In this document: positions 52,843-62,070 of the stretch, one piece after another | How the letters are laid out: the number at the start of each line of letters is the position of its first letter | Position numbering within the stretch: position 1 is the first letter of the stretch | Assembly (NCBI RefSeq): GCF_004514475.2 | Contig: NZ_MYFO02000014.1 | Location: 53,699-117,698, forward strand | Source of the DNA: Paenibacillus athensensis | GTDB taxonomy: Bacteria > Bacillota > Bacilli > Paenibacillales > NBRC-103111 | Direction: 5' to 3' | Length of the DNA: 64,000 nt | Position numbers and translations under genes: made by a program | The notes under the pieces: model-generated | The model's database searches: none | Seen by the model: the letters and a program-made list of their open reading frames with translations, nothing else | Told to the model about the DNA's origin: nothing

Positions 52843-55328
52843 TCGGCATTCCTCCTTTCAGCCGTCACTTGATCCGGCGTCGTGTTAAAAATATGCAGCA
52901 AATCTTCCGGGGTCGGCTCAATATGCACGCGTCCGATACGGCCGGAAATATCCTTCATGTAGCAATCGCCGGATTTCAGCTCGCGGAACCCCTGAACCAT
53001 ATCCTCATCCTCCGGGTCGAGACCCAACAGCGTCAAATTATCTGCAATCGCCCTTGGGTCCTCGGTTCGGAAACAGAAAATAGACCCTAAATTGTTCCGG
53101 GTCTCCTCGTCGCTGACATCGCTCGGATTTTGAGTTACCAATAACGGTACTACATCGAAAGAGCGACCCATGCGGATAATTTCGTCAATCAGCAGCGCTC
53201 CTTCGGGAAATGCTTTCAGCAGCCATCCCTCATCAATGCCAAAAACTTTAAGCTGATCGTGCGGACTGTAAAACATATATTCCCGGCCAAGGGCCGCTAC
53301 CAAGTACATGATGCCAAGGCCAAACCGCTCATTGGGCGTCAGTGCCGTATGAAATCGCTCATTCCGTTTTTTGGGCAGCGGTAATCCGGCCAACGTAATG
53401 ACAACAAATCGGGAGTGGTTAAGCTGCGCATTCTCTTCACCGTCGCGGGCAAATACAAACTTGCCGTAAGGACTTTTTGAGTACGACTGCAGTCGGTTGA
53501 TGCAACGACGAGCTTCCACCCTGATCGCTTCCACTGGCGACTCATCCGCAATTCGTTCCAATTCCTTGATGAACACAAACAAGTCCCGCCGAGCCTGTTC
53601 AAACGTTCGTTCGACGGCTTCCATAATGACGTCGGCCCGCTCATCGCTACGCGTCCCTTCCAGCAGCAGGCTTAAAAAATCAAGCACGATTCCGTGACAC
53701 CGTTCTTCATTACTGGACATGCGAAACGGATTGAATTTCGTTGTTGATCCCGCCGAAAAGCTGAGCTGCATCATGTTGGCGCGGATTTCAGGTATAAGTG
53801 CAAAGCAGGCATCCTCATCCTTAGGGTCAATCGCAAATACGATGCCGCCGCTGTTATACGCATGATAATACAACGTCTTTTTCAGCACCGATTTCCCGGA
53901 GCCGAGCGTACCGACAATAACCATTGCCCCGGATCGATTCAGCTCCTTGGACATCGGTCGCTTCAAATCAAGCAGTACCGGAATCCGATGCAGCGTCCGG
54001 CCGATATAATCGCCGTCCGGGTCACCGATCTCTCGCGATCCATGCAAAACACTGGCTGCTAAAAATCTCGGGTCCATCGGAATGCGGTTTTGCTTGTCCA
54101 TGACCGAGCCGGGCAAAAACAACTGAAACGCCTTGGCTTGATCCGCGGGAGAGCGGACAATACGAATATGCTTGGTTGCATAAAGCTGCTGCAATTGAGC
54201 AGCGCGCTCCTCCAGCTCCCTCCGCGACGAGGCCGACACATTGAGCCACCCTGAGGACCAAACGAGGGGCATTCCTTTTTGCAGCTTGTTCTCCAGTACG
54301 CGACCGCGTTTGCCTGCCCATTCCAGCGTAATCGGCGCATCCTCGGAGGCTTCCTTATATTCACGTCGCTGGTCCTTTAGCACCTTACGATTTCGTTGCA
54401 AGCCGCCCGCCGCCTCATGAGGCGTTTCTACTTGAAAATGGAGGCTCACCTCGGCAGGAAACGGCAAATCTTCGAGCGCGTACAACCACTCGTCTCCGAC
54501 CGTGAAGATTTCCTCCGGCACATCAACGATAGAGAAAAACGCCTGAAAGCTCTTCCTCCCCTCCTCGTCATCGTCATGATGTACAATCCACGTTTTCATC
54601 CTTTCCTCGCCTACAAGATCGGCGGCAAGCAGCAACTGCATCGATTTCTTCGGACGCAGGAAGACCTTTTCTCCTGTTACCCGCACCTCGCGCATCCGCT
54701 CTGGCTGCAGGATCAGCTCCGGCCCCAGTTCCAAGCCCCGAAAAAAGCCGCGCCGCAAGAGCCACTCTATTTCATGGGCAAGACAGCGTTCGCCGTGCAA
54801 ATGGTGATTCACCTGATTGAATTGCAAGCTTTCGGCAGATTTGGCGATCATGACTCGATCCAACTCCAACTCCCCGCGCTGCCGATACCAAAACTGCTCT
54901 TGTATGCTGCGACCCAACACTCCAATCCATTCCTTCAGTGTTTCCCCGGTTTTCCGCCAGCCGGATAAATCTACTTCAGGAAGCTCCTTTTGCACCGCAG
55001 ACAACTGCAGCGCCAAATAAAGCGACCGCTGCCACGGCCTACGCTCGGCAAAGCGCTGCATAACTGCCTGGACGTATCTGTCGTATTCCACACCTTGGCC
55101 TGTTCGCTTCGTTCGCCATTGCCCTGCATCCATCATTCGGGTCACAGAGAGCAGTTGACCGTGTCCTTGGTAACCATGTAAAAACTGCTGCATAGCGGTA
55201 ACCGTTCCCCGCTTCTTTTCCGCGGATTGGTAAGCATACGGCTTAAGTGGAATTCGATAAAGCGCCCACGGACGCAGCAATACGTCAAAAAGAACGTTGC
55301 CCTCCCAATACAAGACGGGAAGTTTCAA
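52839..55328 (-). CDS. VirB4/TraC-type conjugation ATPase
   Basis: This 829-residue protein has a C-terminal ATPase with Walker A GTLGSGKSVLKK (about 465), Walker B VFGIDEGWLL, and VPLLVTQNPSDVS, all hallmark VirB4 motifs. The TTG start at 55328 has GGAGG seven bases upstream. VirB4 powers channel assembly and transfer. It overlaps the VirB6-like gene by four bases. Confidence 0.93.
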   Translation of the reverse strand: MKLPVLYWEGNVLFDVLLRPWALYRIPLKPYAYQSAEKKRGTVTAMQQFLHGYQGHGQLLSVTRMMDAGQWRTKRTGQGVEYDRYVQAVMQRFAERRPWQRSLYLALQLSAVQKELPEVDLSGWRKTGETLKEWIGVLGRSIQEQFWYRQRGELELDRVMIAKSAESLQFNQVNHHLHGERCLAHEIEWLLRRGFFRGLELGPELILQPERMREVRVTGEKVFLRPKKSMQLLLAADLVGEERMKTWIVHHDDDEEGRKSFQAFFSIVDVPEEIFTVGDEWLYALEDLPFPAEVSLHFQVETPHEAAGGLQRNRKVLKDQRREYKEASEDAPITLEWAGKRGRVLENKLQKGMPLVWSSGWLNVSASSRRELEERAAQLQQLYATKHIRIVRSPADQAKAFQLFLPGSVMDKQNRIPMDPRFLAASVLHGSREIGDPDGDYIGRTLHRIPVLLDLKRPMSKELNRSGAMVIVGTLGSGKSVLKKTLYYHAYNSGGIVFAIDPKDEDACFALIPEIRANMMQLSFSAGSTTKFNPFRMSSNEERCHGIVLDFLSLLLEGTRSDERADVIMEAVERTFEQARRDLFVFIKELERIADESPVEAIRVEARRCINRLQSYSKSPYGKFVFARDGEENAQLNHSRFVVITLAGLPLPKKRNERFHTALTPNERFGLGIMYLVAALGREYMFYSPHDQLKVFGIDEGWLLKAFPEGALLIDEIIRMGRSFDVVPLLVTQNPSDVSDEETRNNLGSIFCFRTEDPRAIADNLTLLGLDPEDEDMVQGFRELKSGDCYMKDISGRIGRVHIEPTPEDLLHIFNTTPDQVTAERRNAD

Positions 55329-55346
55329 AGGAATCCCTCCTCGTCA

Positions 55347-55568
55347 TCAGGTGGAATGATTGCCCGGGATATGCTTTTCAATGCGAGCAATTTCGATCCC
55401 ATGAATGTGTACGCCGCGTCCGACGAATGTAAACTCATCATACTGCGGAGATACGGTATCAAGCGTGCCGCTGATCTGTTCATCGTTCACCAAGCGGAAT
55501 ATGACCTTATCTCCCGCGTTAAGCCCTAGCAATTCCGTAAAGCTGATCGAATCATGCAAGGGTCTCAT
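55347..55568 (-). CDS. Hypothetical 73-residue protein (small beta-barrel-like)
   Basis: MRPLHDSISFTELLGLNAGD leads to FRLVNDEQISGTLDTVSPQYD and a final VHIHGIEIARIEKHI, a pattern like Sm/SH3-type small barrels. It sits between TcpE- and VirB4-like genes, so a minor role in the conjugation operon is likely, but no family was recognised. Confidence 0.6.
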   Translation of the reverse strand: MRPLHDSISFTELLGLNAGDKVIFRLVNDEQISGTLDTVSPQYDEFTFVGRGVHIHGIEIARIEKHIPGNHST

Positions 55569-55582
55569 TTTAGCTCACTCCC

Positions 55583-56290
55583 TTAGTTCTGAATGTCGAT
55601 GCCTCCGCTCTTAACCTTCCATATCTCTCTGTTCGAAGCGCTGTCTCTATGAATATCCACTTGTACCGGCTGCGAGGTAATCCAGGTCAATTTGCGTTTA
55701 GCTTGTAAAGAAGCAGGAGAAATGACGGCATTCCTATGTTGACCCTTAAGCGCCTGCACAGTCAGCTTTCCCGACCGACTCTGCCATCTTACTCGCACCG
55801 ATGCAGGGAGAACTAAAGACTGCAAGCCACGAACCTTGCCCCGCAGCAACCCTGCACTTCCCCGCCATTCCTCTACTCCCTTCGGCTGCTGCAGAACATT
55901 GTACGGTTTGCACAATCCTATAAAAGCCACCCTTCGTTTTCCTACGGGATACCGTATGGCCTGCCAGCGGACAACCCATTTCGGGCGAAGCAAAAAATGC
56001 ACAATATCCTGTAAGTACCGAGGCACTGTTTTACCTGCCGGATCTAGCTTCACTGTGTAATAGGCGGCCGCGATGGGACCTATGAGCATCGTTACGACAC
56101 GATCGAGCGGGATGATCCAGGCCAATACAGGGAACACGTAGCAAAAGACAAAAAACAAAAAAAGATACACGAACCAGAGCACAATTCCGTCCTGACGGAT
56201 CGGTATCCAAAGTCGAATATCTCCAACGTGATAAATAAGCGGCCGAACTCGATACAATGCCCGGTAAGACTCTGTCTTGTCCTGCTCCAC
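55583..56290 (-). CDS. TcpE-like conjugal transfer protein
   Basis: This 235-residue protein has a pair of N-terminal membrane helices (FVYLFLFFVFCYVFPVLAWII and MLIGPIAAAYYTV) followed by a soluble basic part. Position before virB4 and after TcpD/TcpC-like genes matches TcpE of Gram-positive Tcp-type loci (pCW3, Tn916 family). GTG start with GGAGG. Confidence 0.7.
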   Translation of the reverse strand: MEQDKTESYRALYRVRPLIYHVGDIRLWIPIRQDGIVLWFVYLFLFFVFCYVFPVLAWIIPLDRVVTMLIGPIAAAYYTVKLDPAGKTVPRYLQDIVHFLLRPKWVVRWQAIRYPVGKRRVAFIGLCKPYNVLQQPKGVEEWRGSAGLLRGKVRGLQSLVLPASVRVRWQSRSGKLTVQALKGQHRNAVISPASLQAKRKLTWITSQPVQVDIHRDSASNREIWKVKSGGIDIQN

Positions 56291-56294
56291 TTGC

Positions 56295-56552
56295 TCAACC
56301 TCCCGTTGTATCGGTTAGACCATCGACGGAAATACCGAGCTTTTGCAGTACATAGAGCGCTAAATACTTGGCAATGCCGGGGAAAAAGACGAAAATACCA
56401 AGCAGGACCGAGAGCACCACGTGCGACCAAAGCCGATTGTTTTCCCCATTGGCATACATTTTCACGCCCCGGTAAATGGCGATGGTCAAGAAGATCGCTT
56501 GGAGCAGCCGCTTGATGACAAGCAATCCCGTATCAATAAAATCCCCGTTCAT
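56295..56552 (-). CDS. TcpD-like small membrane protein
   Basis: This 85-residue protein has two membrane helices (LLQAIFLTIAIYRGV and VVLSVLLGIFVFFPGIAKYLAL), like TcpD of pCW3-type conjugation loci. GGAGG lies seven bases before the ATG, and TcpE starts five bases after its stop. Confidence 0.7.
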   Translation of the reverse strand: MNGDFIDTGLLVIKRLLQAIFLTIAIYRGVKMYANGENNRLWSHVVLSVLLGIFVFFPGIAKYLALYVLQKLGISVDGLTDTTGG

Positions 56553-56586
56553 TCATCCACCTCCTGATTTGGTAATCCTGCCGTTG

Positions 56587-57420
56587 TTAGGGATGGATCG
56601 CGCCAATAAAAAACTTTTGATTTTCCTCCGTAACGGCAAGCTGCCAGACCTGCGCAAAGCTGATGCCTGTTGCAGCGTCCTTCACCGTAAACGTGGCGCT
56701 TGCGGTATAGGACGGTCCGCTCCCGCTTGCCTCCAGATGATCCAGCGAGTTGAAGTGGATACGGCCCTGCAGCGGTGTCAGCTTCGTGTCTGTACGCACA
56801 TAGTTGAGCAGACTCTCCGCATCTTTGCCTTCACACATGACTTTTAGGAATCCCTCCACAGCGGGACGCATCCGTTCTTTTTCGCTGCCTGGAACGGCTG
56901 GATCTGTCCTCTTGATCTCAGAAACGGCAAAAGGCTCTTGAGCGATACGCATAAGCGGCGGCGCAGTGACCATAGCACCTTTGCCAAGCTGCACCCACAC
57001 CGGAACCTCAACTTCCCACACCGTTCTCGCCGGATTCAAAACAATGACACGGATGCGAACCGCAACCTTGGGCGCATCCTGCTCGCTTAATGATACGAAC
57101 TCTGCAGCGACTACCTTCTGCTGATCCGATTTTTGCTCGGTCTTGATTTGTCCAATGCGAGCAAGCGCCGACGGATTCACATAAGGCTTTAATCGGTTCA
57201 AGCGGTCCTCCGGCAATTCCTCCCCGCTCCAGGTCATCCATTCGCGGGCAAAATTAGTAGCAGTATGAACAGCCATCTGCTGCTTCAAGGCTGCCTGCTC
57301 GGCCACAACAGCCCTGTCTGCCTCCGGCTTGACCCATGACGAAATCGCACCAAGCGTTGAAAGGGTCAGCATGCCCCAAATCAGCGCCTTGGGAATAATG
57401 CGAATGTCCACCTGCCTCAC
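56587..57420 (-). CDS. TcpC/VirB8-like conjugation protein
   Basis: This 277-residue protein has an N-terminal membrane helix (ALIWGMLTLSTLGAISSW) and two NTF2-like VirB8-type domains (about 50-160 and 180-275), as in TcpC. The GTG start overlaps the previous gene by four bases. TcpC recruits and scaffolds other channel proteins. Confidence 0.8.
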   Translation of the reverse strand: MRQVDIRIIPKALIWGMLTLSTLGAISSWVKPEADRAVVAEQAALKQQMAVHTATNFAREWMTWSGEELPEDRLNRLKPYVNPSALARIGQIKTEQKSDQQKVVAAEFVSLSEQDAPKVAVRIRVIVLNPARTVWEVEVPVWVQLGKGAMVTAPPLMRIAQEPFAVSEIKRTDPAVPGSEKERMRPAVEGFLKVMCEGKDAESLLNYVRTDTKLTPLQGRIHFNSLDHLEASGSGPSYTASATFTVKDAATGISFAQVWQLAVTEENQKFFIGAIHP

Positions 57421-58298
57421 CTCTTTCGCATCGGGGAGGCTTCCCTCGGTTGCTTGCCGAGAAGCGGCAAATTCGCTTCCGGCGGAAGCGGGAGCAAAGG
57501 CATGTCCTTCAGCGCTATACGTTCTCCGTTAGCTCCCAACCACTTCGCATCTGCCACCCCGTGCTGCTTCCATTCTGTTTCACTAATCGCCCATACGTTA
57601 GGAATTTTCCGGCCGAGAAGCGGACCCTCCACGCACAACGCCGACCACAGCTCAAGCAGTCGCTTCGGACGCGAATCGATTTGTGTTACAAAGAGCACCT
57701 GTACCGATTCCACCGTCGCCCATACCGAAGGCAGCACCCGACCGTACAGCCACAATTTATCCTGCAGCTTCCACAGATTTTCGCTGCCAGTATCATACTC
57801 CACATGAAACACCAGCTTTCCGCGTTCCGGCAGCAAGTAAGAAGCCATGCCATCCGGTCGAAGCAGCAGCGTCTTTTGACCCGATTCCTTGAAATGGGCA
57901 TACTGCTCGGCAGCTTCACGGTTTGACTGCCATTCCAATAGTCCTTCGCCCGAGCAGGCAAGGCTATGACGGATGAGTAAAATAAAAAAAGCATTCGTTC
58001 CGTAAAAATGCTCCAATTGCACCGGATCATCTTCCCACGCTTTGGCCCGAAACACCTCCTCCTCCCCAACCAGACTGGCGGCGGCTCTTGCTCCGTATGC
58101 GGTCAAGAAATAACCGACATGGTTTTTTCGCAAGAAAGGCAATGGAATGCTTCGCACCAGACCTTGTTCTTTCATTTCACAAACCATTCCGTAGATCGTT
58201 GGTACTTGATAATGCAGTAATGTTGCTAACTGCTGGGCAGTAAGCAGTGTATATCGGTACAGCGCCGTCAGCATTTCTTTTTTGGCGGCATAATACAT
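57417..58298 (-). CDS. Replication-relaxation family protein (relaxase-like)
   Basis: This 293-residue protein has an N-terminal winged helix (LTAQQLATLLHYQVPTIYGMVCEMKEQGLVR), HVGYFLTAYGARAAASL and a nuclease-like core (RPDGMASYLL...KLVFHVEYDTGSENLWKL), the Replic_Relax family used in several ICEs for strand processing. It lies between the coupling protein and TcpC. It is the only relaxase candidate in the window. Confidence 0.8.
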   Translation of the reverse strand: MYYAAKKEMLTALYRYTLLTAQQLATLLHYQVPTIYGMVCEMKEQGLVRSIPLPFLRKNHVGYFLTAYGARAAASLVGEEEVFRAKAWEDDPVQLEHFYGTNAFFILLIRHSLACSGEGLLEWQSNREAAEQYAHFKESGQKTLLLRPDGMASYLLPERGKLVFHVEYDTGSENLWKLQDKLWLYGRVLPSVWATVESVQVLFVTQIDSRPKRLLELWSALCVEGPLLGRKIPNVWAISETEWKQHGVADAKWLGANGERIALKDMPLLPLPPEANLPLLGKQPREASPMRKR

Positions 58299-58507
58299 GT
58301 CCGTCGGACTCCTCCTTTCTCCTCACCGGCTATAGGGGGGCGTGCAAGTGAATTAGTCTGGATTTGTGCAGCGCCATTTTCCTCCGCCCCATTGCGGTTT
58401 TTCCGGCTTTTCGCAGCATCCAGCCTTATGTCAGTCTTTATCTCAGTTGTTATGTCAGCGTTTATCTCAGTCTTTATTCGCTGCTCTATTGCTTTCCGCG
58501 CGACCAT
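58268..58507 (-). CDS. Possible 79-residue coupled protein with internal repeats
   Basis: This frame overlaps the coupling-protein stop (22 bp) and the relaxation gene start (31 bp), typical of coupled operon genes. It begins MVARKAIEQ, then has a repeated I-T-x-I/EI-K-T-D/E pattern, likely a charged coiled coil. Weak ribosome site; a real gene is plausible but not certain. Confidence 0.4.
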   Translation of the reverse strand: MVARKAIEQRIKTEINADITTEIKTDIRLDAAKSRKNRNGAEENGAAQIQTNSLARPPIAGEEKGGVRRTCIMPPKKKC

Positions 58508-60852
58508 CCATTCAACGGAGAGCCTGGGCTTTCACCAGTAGCCAGTTCCCGCTCAATCTCTTCAATCGCCCTGCCGTCCCGTTCATCCGAATGCATCCAG
58601 GCTTCCTGAATCCAATCCTTGTGCAAAATGGGCACAATCTCGTTCTGAATCGTAAACAGCTCCAGCTTTCCTTGAGTTCCCTTGGATCTCACGATCGCAT
58701 TTAGCTCCGCAAGGTTCATCAAATCGAGATTCGTGACCTGCGGCTTGAGCCAGCGCGATAATTTATCCGCATCCGGCCCGCCGAGCTGAAGCAGCATCAG
58801 CGTGCCGACGTTTCCCAATATGGCCTCCAAAACACGGTCAGAGAGCTGCGACAAGTACTGCGTCGCCAAAAACAGCGACAAGCCAAACTTGCGATCCTCA
58901 GCCAGAATCTTCGTCAGAATATCCGTCGCGAACAAATGAATTTCATCGGCAAAAAAGAAATGCGCCCGCGATTGATGCTGCGGACGCTTTCTGCAGGTAA
59001 AGTGATAATCGATAAAGAACAGACTGGCCAATATTTTCAGCAAATCGGGCACGCAGCCCGAGCCATCAATGAGCACGATATGCCCCTCATCCATCGCTTG
59101 CCGGGTATTCACGCTGCTTTGTAATTGACCCAGCATTCGACGCGAGGTCGGGTACGTCGTCAGCGCTCCCAGCTTGTTCAGAATGGGCCCCAAATGTTCG
59201 CCGATATTTTTGATTTGCGAAAATTCGTCCGACCAAAAATGACGCAAATGTGCGTCCAGATGCGGCAACAGCTTTCTCCGATACGATTCATTCAGAAAGA
59301 TGTTTACGATGCCAAGCACCGTCTGTGGAGGAACGGATAATAAGCTGAGCACGCCGTTTCGCAAATAATGCTCTGCTCGCGGACGCGAGCCTGGAAACAA
59401 CTGCTGCAGCGTCGTCACAAACTCCCCTGTCAGCGCCTCGGCAACATCGGCATAAGCCGACTGAAACAAATTGAAGCCGCGAGGCCGATTCGTGCTGCCA
59501 AGCGGAATCAGGTGCAGCTTCGGGTACAGGCTCCTCGGAATATAGCTGAGCAGCGTTTCAATGGCTCCGCCGTGCGGATCAAGAAACGTAAACCCCGGCG
59601 CCTTGTCCGGCGACTTTTGCAAATCCTCCACCATGCGAGTCATCACAGACAGCAGTGTTGACGTCTTCCCTGATCCCGTCGTTCCTGCAAGAAAGGCATG
59701 CTTGAGCATTTGATTGATCGGCATGCGAATTTCCTTGTCTACACCCGGGACATTACTCTTGCCGATAAAAATGCCTTCCTGCAGACCCTCCGGCGCCGGC
59801 ATGATTTTGGCTCCCATCCTCTGCATATGTGCAGCACCCGATTGACCATAAACGGGAAAACGCAGCCAGCAGCCAAGCTCCTCCGAAGAAAAAAGCAGCC
59901 TCCTCGTCGGTGTCCCGGCCTGCAGGAAGTCGGCGATCTTCTTCGAACGGACAGGCCGTAAAAACAAACCGTTGCCATTCCGCATCGCTTTCAACATGTC
60001 GTTCATCGTTTGCAGCCGCGCTCTTGAGGAAAGCGCTCGGATACCTACCCCAAAGCCGACCCATAACCCGTTTTCTTCATCCACTTGCTTGGATTGAAGC
60101 AAACGCATCAATTTCTGCTGATGGTCGGTGAGTTCGCGGTGCTTGGGTCGCACTTTTGCATCTGTCGTCATTTCCCGCCAAATGCTCTTAAAAGATACCA
60201 TTTCATTAGCAGGAGACTGCAGCCACTTTTCGGCCCTGCGGATGCGCCGCGCCAGGTCACGCTTCGAGGCCGGAGCAAAAGACAGGCTCAGCCACACTTC
60301 TTCTCCTGCCCTTAGCTCCCCCGCTCCCATCGCCGCGATCATTTGATCGACGGGCTCCCGTCCTTCAGGTCGGAACGGAGTAATAGCAAGCGCTCCCTTA
60401 TACAGAGGAACTCCTTCGGCAGCAATCACATCCGTCGATTGCCCATCAGCAAAAACAGGCTCCGGGACAGAAATCAGATACACACCAGACACCTGCGATC
60501 GGAATGCCGTTTCAAACCCCATGAGACGGATATCCGGGACAGAAAAGTAAAGCCGAACTTGACCAGAGGGTCCTTTGCACTGGATCAAGAATCGAAAATA
60601 AAGCTGTCCATACCGTCTTTGTTCTTTCTCAGGTAAACCCAAATGGCTGATATGCTTGGCTAACCGCGAAGCTTCTGCTAAACCGATAGGCGAACCTTCC
60701 AGGGAAGGCATCACCTCGAACCATTTCATCTGCGCAACCGGACCGCGCCCCGGCCTGCGCCAAAGCGGAGGAAATAAAAACGATAGCATGTCCGGCTTCC
60801 CTCCTCGCTCTCTTTGCAACCACGCCTCAATTGTGGAATAATAGGGCTCCAT
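58486..60852 (-). CDS. VirD4/TraG-like type IV coupling protein
   Basis: This protein of about 788 residues has a P-loop ATPase core with Walker A AGTTGSGKTSTLLS, FLDPHGGAIETLLSYIP, and Walker B HFFFADEIHLF, then QYLSQLSDRV, like HerA/TraG coupling proteins. It feeds DNA-protein complexes into the channel. ATG at 60852 (GTG 60855 is an alternative). No obvious N-terminal membrane helix. First gene of the minus-strand conjugation operon. Confidence 0.88.
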   Translation of the reverse strand: MEPYYSTIEAWLQRERGGKPDMLSFLFPPLWRRPGRGPVAQMKWFEVMPSLEGSPIGLAEASRLAKHISHLGLPEKEQRRYGQLYFRFLIQCKGPSGQVRLYFSVPDIRLMGFETAFRSQVSGVYLISVPEPVFADGQSTDVIAAEGVPLYKGALAITPFRPEGREPVDQMIAAMGAGELRAGEEVWLSLSFAPASKRDLARRIRRAEKWLQSPANEMVSFKSIWREMTTDAKVRPKHRELTDHQQKLMRLLQSKQVDEENGLWVGFGVGIRALSSRARLQTMNDMLKAMRNGNGLFLRPVRSKKIADFLQAGTPTRRLLFSSEELGCWLRFPVYGQSGAAHMQRMGAKIMPAPEGLQEGIFIGKSNVPGVDKEIRMPINQMLKHAFLAGTTGSGKTSTLLSVMTRMVEDLQKSPDKAPGFTFLDPHGGAIETLLSYIPRSLYPKLHLIPLGSTNRPRGFNLFQSAYADVAEALTGEFVTTLQQLFPGSRPRAEHYLRNGVLSLLSVPPQTVLGIVNIFLNESYRRKLLPHLDAHLRHFWSDEFSQIKNIGEHLGPILNKLGALTTYPTSRRMLGQLQSSVNTRQAMDEGHIVLIDGSGCVPDLLKILASLFFIDYHFTCRKRPQHQSRAHFFFADEIHLFATDILTKILAEDRKFGLSLFLATQYLSQLSDRVLEAILGNVGTLMLLQLGGPDADKLSRWLKPQVTNLDLMNLAELNAIVRSKGTQGKLELFTIQNEIVPILHKDWIQEAWMHSDERDGRAIEEIERELATGESPGSPLNGWSRGKQ

Positions 60853-61243
60853 CACTTCCTTCCCGTAAAAACGCGAAAGGAACAGCTTGCCCGAATCTCG
60901 GGGGCTGTCCCTTTTTCCTTACAATACCATCTTAACAGGAAAAACTACGATTGTGCTCCCAACTTACTTGCTTCTTTCTCCACTGAAAGTTACGAGGAAG
61001 CATTCACCCGCTTTCATTCATGTTTGGTTAATTTTGATTCAACTTCGGTTTTACTTGCAAATAACTTTCGTCCGACTTCATGCCCCGTGCCGTAAATACA
61101 AGGCTTTCCCGCGATTTTCGCCGCTTATCAAGCGTCTAACTTTACGTTCAAAGTAATGTCTAAATCTATGCTCAGCTTTATTTTTTTCAAAAAAGACACA
61201 AAAAAAGGACGAACCGCCTGCCACTCGGTCGTCCTCCATTCCA
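60853..61243. other. Leader/promoter region of the conjugation operon and gap
   Basis: The stretch holds a hairpin in the coupling-protein leader (stem GGAACAGC / GCTGTCC with a smaller internal stem, 60879-60911), a -10-like TATTGT on the minus strand near 60920, and AT-rich sequence with no gene. An oriT may lie here but I cannot recognise one. Confidence 0.4.
61197..61234 (-). terminator. Terminator of the ArpU-like gene
   Basis: The stem GGACGA-CCG / CGG-TCGTCC is followed on the minus strand by seven T residues, nine bases after the stop at 61244. Confidence 0.75.
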
Positions 61244-61834
61244 CTATGCGTCGTTTTTTTTCCAAGGAACCCAAAGCACCGATGTCTCCCCGCCCACTTC
61301 CTCATAAATTTGCTGTAAAACATCCTGTCTCTTGCGGTAAAGCATGCTTGCAGACAAATGAAACCGATCCATTAAATCATCATTGCTAAGATGCTGCATA
61401 TATTTCAACTCCACAAAATGTTGATCCTCGGGCAGCAGCGTTTTAATCGCTCCCTCCATCACTTCCACCCGAATCATCCAAAACGGCAGTTCCTCCTCCC
61501 GAAGCTGCAGCCGCTTAATCACTTCATTCAGGACACTTTCGTTTTTCTGACCTTGCCCATGAATGGCAACCTGCTCTAAGCGCGCCGTTAAGCCGGGAAT
61601 ATGAGAAAGCTGCGACTTGATGGTCTCAATACGCTGCTTCCATCGCGGATATTGTTCCAACCACTTTTCTATCTCGTTGAAGGGAATCGTTTTGGGCATG
61701 ATCAGATATGACTCTGCCGTCTCCTTAACCACTTGCCTTCGTTGCCTTGACAAGACATTCCCGCCGTCAGACTGCCTTTTCGAACCCCGGTTCCCCGAAC
61801 CCAATTGTGCGCCTTGAGCTTGATCCTCCTTCAA
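61244..61834 (-). CDS. ArpU-like / sigma-region-4-like transcriptional regulator
   Basis: This 196-residue protein starts at a TTG (61834) behind GGAGG. It has a helical N-terminal half and a C-terminal helix-turn-helix (EDQHFVELKYMQHLSNDDLMDRFHLSASMLYRKRQDVL) like the phage late regulators ArpU/RinA, related to sigma region 4. It lies alone upstream of the conjugation operon, divergent from 62071-63345. A decayed second copy lies at 63395-63510. Confidence 0.75.
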   Translation of the reverse strand: MKEDQAQGAQLGSGNRGSKRQSDGGNVLSRQRRQVVKETAESYLIMPKTIPFNEIEKWLEQYPRWKQRIETIKSQLSHIPGLTARLEQVAIHGQGQKNESVLNEVIKRLQLREEELPFWMIRVEVMEGAIKTLLPEDQHFVELKYMQHLSNDDLMDRFHLSASMLYRKRQDVLQQIYEEVGGETSVLWVPWKKNDA

Positions 61835-62070
61835 CTCTGCTCCCTCCCTGAACAAATGGTTTTCTTCAGTACGCAATATCCAAAATAATACATTTTTATT
61901 GCATGTGTAGATTATATCAAACATATGTTCCCGTATCAATTATACTTTTGCTGTCTTCGCCAAAAAGAAATTGCTTTAAGCTTCCTGTCTTCCCTTCAAC
62001 TGAGCCAAAAAGGAATTTTTCTGCCAATGTCGAAAAGTAATTTTAGAATCAATTTAAGAGGATGATGAAC

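Noticed and set aside
61078..61323. An 81-codon minus-strand gene after the ArpU-like gene
   Set aside because: It overlaps the regulator end out of frame and runs through its terminator hairpin.
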